The notes under the pieces are model-generated. The model ran no database searches and was not told where the DNA came from. It was given only the letters and a program-made list of their open reading frames with translations. Of a stretch of 64,000 nucleotides of DNA, positions 22,936 to 32,925 are shown piece after piece (position 1 is the stretch's first letter; each line of letters opens with the position of its first letter). A program made the translations under genes and the position numbers. The stretch comes from Mytilus californianus (Eukaryota > Mollusca > Bivalvia > Mytilida > Mytilidae): assembly GCF_021869535.1 (NCBI RefSeq), contig NW_026262593.1, forward strand, positions 74,156,822 through 74,220,821, in the 5' to 3' direction.

Positions 22936-23274
22936 ATGGCGACATTGGTGTGTGTAAAGAAGTCAATATTGAATCAGTTAGGGTATAGAGACTTGCAGCA
23001 TTGGATGTCCAATTCAAATAAGGTGTATATAGGTAGAGGTATGACATCTTATGTTGAAGGTAGTAAATGGCAGAATCCTTTCCAGGTAAAGACATATGGA
23101 CGCAATAAATGTATTCAGTTATATAGGAAATACATATTAACTGATACCACGGTCTATAATGGCAAGACAGTGTCTGAATCATTGAGTGAACTTAGAGGTA
23201 AAAATCTAGGTTGTTGGTGTCACCCAGCCCCCTGTCATGGAGACGTTCTGATAGAATTGCTTAAAAAAGGGTAA
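22936..23274 (+). CDS. DUF4326-family protein
   Basis: A compact 112-aa protein that is the first gene inside the left inverted repeat. It shows the DUF4326 signature in order: VYIGRG (30-35), SKWQNPF (43-49), then ELRGKNLGCWC (85-95) and HPAPCHGDVL (96-105). Cys/His residues at the end could bind metal or be catalytic. The family occurs in bacteria, phages and large DNA viruses; no activity is firmly established to my knowledge. The ATG lies 63 bp inside the inverted repeat, so the repeat probably supplies the promoter. The frame is intact although core genes are broken. It appears to be accessory cargo. Confidence 0.8.
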   Translation: MATLVCVKKSILNQLGYRDLQHWMSNSNKVYIGRGMTSYVEGSKWQNPFQVKTYGRNKCIQLYRKYILTDTTVYNGKTVSESLSELRGKNLGCWCHPAPCHGDVLIELLKKG

Positions 23275-23434
23275 CTGTGTCTGACTATGTCATATATTTT
23301 AACAACCACACAACAGTTAACATGCTTTCTGATAACTCATCAAGTCAGTATGCAAGCATTAGATCCAGTCTGAGTTCGATATATCGCAACTACGATTTCC
23401 ATCTAGGCGTAATAAAAATTACTGGAATTGCATC

Positions 23435-23785
23435 ATGTTATCCCTGATATGTACCACACTGGTTTTGACTAGTTCTTTATATAAAATTGATAAAGGAAAA
23501 AACAAAACAGGATGTATACAGCTATTAGATAAGTCAGACTTTCCCTGGAATGACACTCATTGCATTCAGTTATTTGAGTTACCAGACAACGAACTATATG
23601 TGAGGGTGTGCAGGTATAAAGAATCAGTTATACTGGACATAAGAAGGTTTCACAGAGGACAAGCTACTTCAATTGGACTGTATTTGAACTTAAACCAATG
23701 GAACTATCTGGAGAGACTTCAGAATGCTATAGACAAGTCCATAGATAATGCATTAAATGTGACACTTCATAAAAATATTGAATAA
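23435..23785 (+). CDS. PC4-like (transcription coactivator p15-like) protein
   Basis: The C-terminal half (about residues 48-100) follows the PC4 pattern: a strand ending ELYVRVCRY, SVILDIRRF, a short loop with GQATSIGLYLNLNQW, then a helix (YLERLQNAID). PC4 proteins bind single-stranded DNA and modulate transcription or replication. The first about 15 residues are hydrophobic and fit the domain poorly; a splice acceptor (ttttgactag) near 23470 suggests the true N-terminus may come from an upstream exon. It follows the DUF4326 gene by 160 bp on the same strand. Domain call moderate, start uncertain. Confidence 0.55.
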   Translation: MLSLICTTLVLTSSLYKIDKGKNKTGCIQLLDKSDFPWNDTHCIQLFELPDNELYVRVCRYKESVILDIRRFHRGQATSIGLYLNLNQWNYLERLQNAIDKSIDNALNVTLHKNIE

Positions 23786-26462
23786 AAGTAAAAGTTTTGT
23801 CTGTGATTCATTTCTTTCCATAGATTTCTTTTAAATCCTTGACTGAGGCTGACTATTTTGTTAAGGTCAAATATACAAGATGTCTGATAACAGTTACCGG
23901 ATACCTAAATTTCAACCTTTTTCGCAGGATTTTTTTTGTTTTTTGTCATGTTTGCAGAAAACACTTTGATTTAGAATAATTATCTTTCCAAATGTCTGAG
24001 AGGACAAAGAAACATACAAGTTTTCCCAGGATTTTCAGTTCTGATGGCACCTGTAGTAATAAAAGTTCATTTTGAAACGGATGTAAATGAAATTATGTTT
24101 TTGATGACTTCTCTTTTCAAAGAACATATACATGTTGCACCATATGTCACTTAAACCAAAACAACAGGTTAGAAAATCTGTGTTATTAAAAGTAGGTAAT
24201 TGACTCAGCAGGTGCATAAGCATTAACTTCTTACAACATACCAAACATCAAAACATGTGAAATATCCATTATGAGGTGATTAACCTCAAAGACAGCCTGT
24301 GAAATAAATGAAGACATTTTCATAACAATTTTTATTTTTATTCAATAAAAATAATGTAAATTTTTAACAAACAGTATTTTGATATCTAAAACATGCAAAG
24401 GTATGATTTCATATAAAATGAGCACAAAATTTCAATAAAAAATTTTGAAGATGGAAAAAAAAGAAAAGGGATGAACATTTAAAATTTAATGACAAAAATT
24501 GACCCGTAATGTAATAATGTAAGGAAATCAAATATTCAAACAATGAATGATAACTTGAATAAAGAAAATTTGGAATGTCATTTTTAGTGAACACTATTGT
24601 TTTCAAAATATTTAAGATTTTTGAACAGGAAAAAATTTGAATGAAAATTTAAAAAAAAAAATCAAAAATTTACAATGATTCAAAATACGAAATCATTCAA
24701 CAAAAACCAGTATTTGACCAGTGTTGGAAACCATACTTACTTAAGATTTAATTTTAGAAAAAAAATGTAATGAAATCAAATATTCAAACAATGAATGACT
24801 AGTTATTAACTTTATCAATGCAATGAGTAATGAGTATAAAAATGAGGACACACATTAATGCCCTAAAAATTATGTTTCAAACATTTAATTCTCATCAATA
24901 GTGCTTGTAATATGCAAAGAAGTAAATGACTAGTTATGAGTGTATTTTGGTACTATATATATTAAAGTTTGAGGTAGTGGAGATGAAAGTTGAATGTAAA
25001 CTATCACTACAAGAATAAAAATCACAGATATACAAATTATTAATACTATCATAAAAACATTCAACAAAAACCAGTATTGTAAGAAATGTATAGCAAACTG
25101 ATGGAGAAATTTTCATGAGACAGCTTTGAAATGATGCAATGAGTATAAAAACGAGTATGAATGACTAGTAATAAAGTATATTTTGTATTCACAAAGTTTT
25201 AAAATTATGGAAAAACATTGAGTATGTTGAAGTAGTTGAATGTTATTAAAAATGTAAAACAGTAACACAACTACTAAAAATCACAGATACGATATAAACA
25301 TCATTCATATAAAAACTACCACCTGCATTTGATTGCAAGTAAACAAATGCTTTATGTAAAATCAAGATCAGCACCATTGCTTTGATAAAAAATACACTAT
25401 TCTACACAACTAAAAAATAACAATGTAAAAACTTTTTCATCTTTTGAAAGAAACATTGTTAGGAATGACTAAGTTTAAATAAAACTGATTAGAAAATTAA
25501 AACAGGGAAAAATAATAACCATTCAAAACAGTAAGTACAAAAATTATTTAAAAATATTTGACACAATTAAGTCACAGGGAATTTGGAGTATTTTGGAATG
25601 AAATATTTTTCACAATGAAAATCAATTATAATACTTATACCGAAAATGAAACCAAATATTTTGTGGTGTAAACATAACAGACTTCTGTGAAAAGTTAAAT
25701 GATTTTTGTAATTACTAAAGCCGCATTCATATGAAAATCACAAATTACAATAGTACCAAATATCTTCTAGTAATACTGGTAATAAAATCACTACTGCTAC
25801 ATTATATCCTCTGACAAAATTAACATATAAGTCTAGCAAGTACACGTGTATAAAACACATACATTGTATACATTGTACATATATCTCAATTTTTTTTTAT
25901 CAACAATGCCCAGATCTAAAACAATAAAATTTGAGACAATGTATGAAGTGCAAAATTATTGTCAGTGAAATTATATTTCCATTGTCTAATGTAAAATACT
26001 AAAAACATTTGTATTGACTAATCAACTAATAAGAAAGGATAAAAATTATGCTGAAATCTTAACATATTAAAAAAAAAAAGACAAGACACTTTATATCTTC
26101 CACAAACAGTTTAAAAAACACTTTATTTAATATATTTCAACTTCAACCTACAAGCTTAATAGTGACTTGTATATATAAACATGATAAATATAAAAAAGAA
26201 ATGAAACAAAGTACAAAAAATGTATGCTGAAAATGGGAATCAAATTTGATTGGACTGCTTTATTAATTTTTTCAATCCAGATCTCCACCCCCCTAACTTT
26301 GAAAAGTTGATTTCACACTCCTCCTCCAAATGAAAACTAACACATTCAGATTTACATATATGTAGTTGGGAGGGGAAACCTCCATTCAAAATAATGTATA
26401 TCCAAAGTAACAGAAGTTTGCTGAACATTGCTCTTCAAAGGCTTTTCCAAAACACTACAACC
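23786..26462. other. Long AT-rich non-coding stretch inside the Maverick
   Basis: About 2.7 kb without a supported gene. It contains scattered near-identical short repeats: gaaatcaaatattcaaacaa at about 24525 and 24772, the phrase aaaaaccagtatt at about 24703 and 25066, and gaatgactagt repeated several times. It is unlike the dense right side of the element and may be expanded non-coding DNA, decayed genes or long UTRs. Confidence 0.5.
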
Positions 26463-26795
26463 ATGGATTTTAAGTTGCGATATGAAAAGATCACACTTTA
26501 CGATCTACCAGTTATACACACACCATGCAATTTGTGTAATAGAGATATAAGTACTAAACATGAGATTGAGAGCACGTTAAATTCAATAGACCAGACAGCA
26601 AGTCTGGATAAAGACCTTGCTGGAATTTACCACAACTTAGCACATTCCAGCACCCAAGATGGAATTAGACTGCTGTACTGGGTGGATTCAGAAAAGCTTG
26701 TGTGGTTATACGAGTTGGTGAGATGCCTGGACAACAACACTGGGCATGGAACCAGAATAAAGATGATGGTGGTGGATGTTATGCATGAAAAGTAA
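26463..26795 (+). CDS. Unknown 110-aa protein
   Basis: The frame extends 23 codons upstream, but the ATG at 26463 (accATGg) has a good Kozak context and is preferred. The protein has a Cys pair (PCNLCNRD, about residues 22-29) and a C-terminal half with alternating hydrophobic segments (LLYWVDSEKLVWLYELVRCL). No family is recognised. It is flanked by non-coding DNA on the left and the SINE-disrupted small gene on the right, and is presumably accessory. Confidence 0.5.
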   Translation: MDFKLRYEKITLYDLPVIHTPCNLCNRDISTKHEIESTLNSIDQTASLDKDLAGIYHNLAHSSTQDGIRLLYWVDSEKLVWLYELVRCLDNNTGHGTRIKMMVVDVMHEK

Positions 26796-27004
26796 TTACT
26801 ACATTTTCCACTTATAATTTAACAATATTGAAAAGTTACCATTGTCTACTATTTCTACCTAAGAATCAGATATATGGGATTAAATGGATACAATACAATG
26901 ATATAAAGCATTACATTTTCTCTTTATTTATCGGATTCTTAGACTTAGGAGAATCAGTGTTGAATTAAGCATAAAAAAAAGTGTTTAACTTTAAAGCATG
27001 TAAA

Positions 27005-27625
27005 CTACAAACTTAACCTCTGTTTCCGTCGCCGTACCCTGTTAGATCTTCTTAGAGTTGGTTGTGGTTGATAAACGAGTCTTGGTGGGGTAGGAGGTCT
27101 TTGACGATGTAGCACATGAAGTAGACGGTGTACATTGTTGATTGATTGATTGATTGTTGGTTGCTTAACGTCCAGTGGCAAATATTTCATGCATATTCAG
27201 GACGAGAACAAGTTCACAATAAATACAATAGGTAGGTTCTGTAATAGATTAAGGGATTAAGGTCGGAGAAATTTAGACTGCCACGGGAAATGAGGGTTTA
27301 TTGGATAGGGACAGAAATCTAGCCTTGCAACAGGTCACTAACGGACCCCTCAAACAGTTGTTGCAAGGGTTCTTAACGTGCAAAGAACGTGGCACTTTCT
27401 TTACACGAGGCATCGGATTTAACGTCCCCATTCTGACCGGACGTGGCTGCAAATTTGTACATCCCGCACAGCCAAACGGACGCCCCACTTTAGCACGGGT
27501 TTTACTGCCGGTCGGAGGAAGACCAATGGTGACCATACTTCTATCCCCCAGTCACCCTTGGGGGGGTACATTGTTGAAGAAAACCACATCAAACATGAAG
27601 GGAAATCGTCTTTGCACTATAGGTA
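27005..27625 (-). pseudogene. Small Arg/Pro-rich frame interrupted by a SINE
   Basis: The minus-strand end of this frame (stop at 27005) encodes RQRPPTPPRLVYQPQP followed by a very basic tail (RRSNRVRRRKQRLSL). Just upstream it runs into the SINE at 27142-27565. The frame is open on the far side of the SINE back to an ATG near 27590. It may be a short basic protein or the last exon of a longer transcript. The function is unknown; the basic tail would suit nucleic-acid binding or nuclear targeting. Confidence 0.35.
27142..27565 (-). mobile_element. SINE, full length, inside the Maverick
   Basis: A complete copy flanked by a perfect 12-bp duplication gtacattgttga (27130-27141 and 27566-27577). 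The 3' CAAT tail lies on the left, so the SINE is sense on the minus strand. The perfect duplication marks a young insertion. Confidence 0.95.
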
Positions 27626-27738
27626 GAGCCAACAAAATAATATACTGCCAATGGCCACCTGTAATCAATGATTTTTTTACTTTAGTAATCCATAATAGAC
27701 TTCTGCTCACACATATTACATTTATATTATTAAAATAG

Positions 27739-30585
27739 CTAATCCGATTTCAAAATTTGTGGTGGATTTCTTGGAACTTCAAACATTATGTCAGAGGACA
27801 TCTCAATATCATTCCTGTTTTTGTTTCTAGATCTGTGCCTTTTCTTTGACACGTATCTCCCACAACAAACTAGTAAGACAATGACGACAACTGTAAATAT
27901 AGGAAAATTATCATAAATGTGACAAATGTTTGTTTATGTGCCATTTATAAATTATGCAGTCTTGAAAAAGATAACAACAATTATTAACTCCAAGAGCACT
28001 AGTATATAACATATTTATATATACAGAACAATGCCATGTCAATAAAAAGTTATGGTAAGCTTATATATAAATGCATTTAGCCTTATCACTAATATTGTGA
28101 ACTTGTCATGCTCACTTTCATACTACATTAAATGACTAGTCTGTTACCTGTTCGTGACCACTGGTTATTTTCCGAATACATGTTTATGTAAATGTACTTA
28201 GTATACCATTAAAGCTGGATATCACATTTAGCTGATTTTGTTAAACCATTATTCAATCAATTTTTACACACACCAGTTTTTTTTTTACTTAATAATTAAC
28301 AAGACATACATTTTTGTATGCATATATATTTACCTATGATAAGACTCACTGTTGAATACATCCAGGTGTACTCATGATACTGTTCTTCTGACTCTTCCGA
28401 TCTAATCGTACTGAGTATCGATTGAGTTGTCTGTAAAGAAATTTTAATTTTAAAATATGTAAGATACATTTGTATCTATCCCTACTGAAATATACAAGGT
28501 AAATAAAAGATATTTATTTTTTTATATAAAATTACAGAGAGAAGGTAAACAAGACCATAGTAATGTCACAGGCAGTATTAGTTGATAAAGGAGGTCAATC
28601 GCATGTTCCACATGATTAACCAGTGCCATCACCAAGTACAGATGCCTATTCAAGACAAGAGATAGAGTCAGATGTTGATCAATCATAAATGAGGTATATA
28701 TTTATAAAACACAACATTTTCCATATAGATCATTTTGTAGAGTTGGAATGTAAATTTCATGTATGTACAATATACATTCTTTCGGAATCTATGGTCTAAA
28801 ACAGGATTTAGCTGTGTATTGATCATTTATAGAAAAGGGTGATCTTCAAAGTAAAAACTTTTTCCTGACAGCCATTGAATCATTTTCATTTTTTATTTCC
28901 TAAAAATATATGTGTATACATGTATATATGTCTCTGCCTAAACTAACTGTCTAACTGCATTTGTAAAAATACAAACCTACTGTATACGTTTTTATTTCAG
29001 ATGTATGTGTATGGAGCACTTACCATGGGTTCAGGGATGCCACTTAAGCTTGACATGCTTGATGTTTGTTTGACTTTCGTCTTGGGTGTATGGACCACAG
29101 TTGTTGAAGATGAACTGATCCCCTACAATTATATAAACAAAATAAAATATTCAATTTAACTCATTCTTCATTTTTATTCAGATTATGAATGAACAAACGT
29201 AAAAAAAAAATACACCTAAAGAAAAAATAATGTTGAATGCGTAAGAGATCAACTTCCTTTGTTACAAAGTGTAGAGTCTTCAAGGGATTATAATTAATAC
29301 AGTGTCATGAATTTGTATTTTAGCCTTTTAAATTATATAAAATTGCATTTATTTCGATCTTTTTGTAAAGGGAGTTGATGTCTTGCACTTTCAACACTAT
29401 TTTCATGTTTAGGTGTATGGCATAGGTTGTCAATACTGTTGGTCAAAGAGTGTTGTCTGGAAGAAGTTCACCTTTGTTTATCTTTTGGGAAGTTGTTTGT
29501 ACTGTACATGTATCTAGACCCGTTCACCAATCAGTTTGTTTAACATGCACACGCAGTGTGATTTTTATCCAACACTTGTGTAGGTGTGGACGTTTGTTTC
29601 AATTTAGACTTATTTAACAAAAGTCAAATTTATACACATACAAAAATGTTCTAAACCCTTTAAATGTAAGTTAAAAGGTATTTTATTGGAAAGGTTCAGT
29701 TTAATCTTTTTATGGTGAAGATTGTTTAAAAACTTACTGCAGTAAACCTCAGACCCTGTACAATGTATGTGGATTTCTGACTTTTTATCAGATTTGTGAA
29801 TTCCTCGGGTTTTACCCATCTTTATAGCGGATTACCTCTTCTAGATACAAATGTAAGTCAAATTGCGTTCAGTAAACTCCTTGATCACTTCCAGTTGTAC
29901 TTCGACTAATATAAGAGGTAATCCCCTATAAACAGATAAAGCATGTAAGAGCGCAAAGCCAGGGCAAAATGGGAAACACAAGGACAAAGTCAAAGATGTC
30001 AAGAAATACAACACATGAACCAATAAAAAAAAAACCAAACAATTCCCTCATACCTATTTTCATAATAAACTGAAGCAGACCGAGGACTAAATGTACATGA
30101 AATGTTCTAAGTAATGGTACAATGCTTTTGTTGTTCTTTATCTTGAAGTCACCAGTGTCGGACAGTGAGATTTCACACTAATTTACACGGATGTTGTTCT
30201 TATCTTTCTAATGTTTTGAGTTTTATCTAATTTACATGCATGTACTGACAGTTACATATTCACAATTTTGTCCGTATATGTTGATACTAGCTTCAGGATT
30301 TCTAGTCACAAGTTGATGACATGTATCCATAGAACCACGCTTTATCACAACTGTTTTAACTCCCAAAATAATCAATGTAGAATCGGCATTAAATGTATCA
30401 AAATATATTGTTCCAATCGAGGGCTTGCCTTGGTAAACATACACGTTCCCTCCAACAAATGTGCACGAATAACCCTTAGGAATAAAATTTAAATTTTGTT
30501 CCAACTTGCACACATTCTTTATGTCAAGTACATCACAATATACCAAAGATACCAAACACAATAAAACACTTTTAACCTTTTCCAT
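27739..30585 (-). CDS. Spliced gene for a putative type I membrane protein
   Basis: Three exons are well defined by phase and splice sites: 29024-29122 (33 codons, Ser/Thr-rich, donor gtaagtgc), 28334-28430 (acidic, donor gtaaat) and 27739-27890. Together they encode a Ser/Thr-rich stalk, a membrane span (LIIVVVIVLLVCC region crossing the last intron) and a basic cytoplasmic tail starting RYVSKKRHRSRNKN. Upstream, frame 30585-30232 begins with a signal peptide (MEKVKSVLLCLVSLVYC) and a small ectodomain with several Cys. Its donor is uncertain (gtaactg near 30255 would keep phase 0). The layout is signal, ectodomain, stalk, membrane span, tail. No family is recognised. Spliced genes of host type are unusual in a viral-type element, so a captured host gene is one explanation. 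Confidence 0.6.
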
Positions 30586-30599
30586 TTTTGTTGACCGAC

Positions 30600-32222
30600 G
30601 CTTTCCAAGGCGGGAAGATTTCGTACTTCTCTGGAGATATTAAACAATAACGACTATTGTAAACTTCCGAAGGGTATATACATAACAGAGTTTTCTCCCA
30701 TGTAATAGCGAATTTTTAAAAATTTAAAAATATTTCAATAAGCAGCTTCTATCTATTTCAGTAGTTTCAACGTTTCATGCAAGCTTTAAATTATTTTGAT
30801 AAAGCATGATTAAAAGTTCAACCTATTTAAACCCACTTTCAGGACTTGTTTTTATCACACTACATTATTTTCAACGTTTGATAATTTTATCTGTTTAGAG
30901 AGCGATAACTCTTGTTATTCATGCATCAAATAGTATTTATGATTGACTTAGTTATTTCCCTTGTACAAATTATAGAAATTAATACAAACGAATAGAATCG
31001 TATAAAATATAATAAAAACATACATAAAACTCACAAAATCTATCGATTTGTTCTTTGACAGTATTGTTTTAGATAATGAACTCACTATAAATAGATATTT
31101 ATAAAATCAAAGCACTGATAGTACCGATAGTATGCAGTCATTGAATTATTTGTGGTTTTATACGATTTTCAAATCACAACCAACAAACAAAGTTAATCAA
31201 TAATACAAACCAAAAAATGACATATAAGCAGGTATTCTAAAATGGAGGTTTATAAGTTTTATGAGTAAGCCGTAATTGAGAGTTTTTACATTGGGAATGT
31301 CCCCTACTGTATATGCTTTACTTTAAAGAGAAAGAAGATATATTCTTAAGACTAAACACTTAGAAATTCATTTATAGACTACCTTACTACCAAGACATAA
31401 GCAAGCAGAATTTTACACAATTCAAATTCTACAGTTCGGGTCGGAGTGAAGACAGGATGAATTTATTACAAATGCACTATTACTTTACATTTATAGACAA
31501 AACTTCAGATGTTTATTTATTCTTGATAAAAACAAGCAAGGAAGATTTGACAAAGCTGAAAAATAAATATGGCGATCAATGTTTTATAATAGAAAACTGG
31601 AAGTATTGCATACTCAACGAGTTTTGTGATTTTTGATAATTTTAATTATGTTTGACGCTGAAGCGTAGATTAGTTCAACATGCACGAGCAAATCAAAACA
31701 ACACATGTTTAACTCGTTCTTTTTCAATCGTTTATTTTCTCACCACCATGACTTCCTTTCATGTACTGTATTCGGCTTAATAGCATGGTGTGAGAACATT
31801 TGATCAACCACATGAGAGTTTGCTAATGCAGTTTTTCCCATCAGCACGACTTTCTTTAGTAAATTATGGTTTTGAAGTTGAAGTGTGGTAATTAACCAAA
31901 CATCTGCCATTGAAAAAAACATACTTAACCATCTGTGGGTAATTAAAAAACAAATGTGAGAAAGTTGAGTCAACAAACTTGAAAGAGACTAAACAGAGAG
32001 TTTTTTTCATTGGTTGAATAATGAGAGGAGTGTTTTTCTCGACCGCTTTACTGCAGTTATAGAGACTTTTCACCAAATGGATGTCTATTTCAGATAAGGG
32101 GAGTGTCTAACACCCACTCATTGTAGCACTCACTTGATATTATAAATAAGTGGATCTCCTATTCCAACATCATTCTGATATAATTTGTCGTACAGTTTTC
32201 TTAAAATAAACGTTTTATAATT
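30600..32222. other. Non-coding stretch inside the Maverick
   Basis: AT-rich and without a supported gene. It separates the divergent transcripts at 30585 (minus) and 32223 (plus), so it probably holds both promoters. No specific element can be assigned. Confidence 0.45.
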
Positions 32223-32813
32223 ATGGAAAGTTACGCTTTTACCAAAAAACAAAGTATCAGGGGAAATATGGAGATGCGCACCAATTTTGGACGTCACATG
32301 GCGGTAGTCTTAACAAAGGTGAATGACTTTTACTATGTGAACTTATATAACAATAATCCGAGGAATCCAGGAAGATGTTCTCTTGGTTGGGATGAGTTTT
32401 TGGAGTTGACCAATATGAAGGAAGGCTTGGAGCAGCTTTTCAAACAATTTGAGGTAAGTTTTTTTTATTAATTAAATCGATCGGTGTTTTTTTTTTTAGG
32501 TTAATTGTTGTGTTACTTTTTATTTGTGTTTGCATTTATACAACCATTCAAACACCCTCACATTTTGAGTAATTGCAAACAAATTTTTTTTAAGGAACAA
32601 CAGCCTCAGCCACCTCAAATGCAACAACCCCAACAACCAACCCTTCAAGAGCTTATGCCACCGCCACCTCCTTATGCTGCACAACCCATTAGAGTCCTTG
32701 GATCGTCTAACAACAAGAGACCCAGCACGTTACCACGTTGTGGACTACCTAGCAAAAAACCAAAAGGGGAAGAAAACTTCGATCCCATGGAATTTTTCAA
32801 CCAATTAATGTGA
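32223..32813 (+). CDS. Spliced small protein: possible PC4-like N-terminus, Pro-rich PPPPY segment
   Basis: Exon 1 is 32223-32452 (donor gtaagtttt); exon 2 is 32596-32813 (acceptor ttttttttaag). They join in phase 0 (FEQ-type boundary KQFE|EQQP). The N-terminal about 75 residues (FGRHMAVVLTKVNDFYYVNL, then CSLGWDEFLEL) weakly fit a PC4-like fold. The C-terminal half is Gln/Pro-rich with LMPPPPPYAAQ, which contains a PPxY motif, then a basic patch (GLPSKKPKGEE) and the end FDPMEFFNQLM. AATAAA lies at 32865-32870. It converges with PolB, whose stop is at 32926. PPxY motifs recruit NEDD4-type WW proteins; a role here is inference. Confidence 0.65.
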
Positions 32814-32925
32814 CATTTTATTGACTATTTGATAGTTCGTTTCACATTAGTTCTTTATAGTAGAAATAAACCAAATTCAATATATATATAATTTATTATT
32901 TTCATACATGTCAACAGTACACATT

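Noticed and set aside
27301..27738. An open frame of about 90 codons that recurs in several SINE copies (also near 13843, 40270, 45695 and 56054), plus a 65-codon frame on the other strand
   Set aside because: The frames sit wholly within the SINE and recur because the DNA is repeated. Older copies break them, and no family is recognised. Conservation by descent is not evidence of coding.
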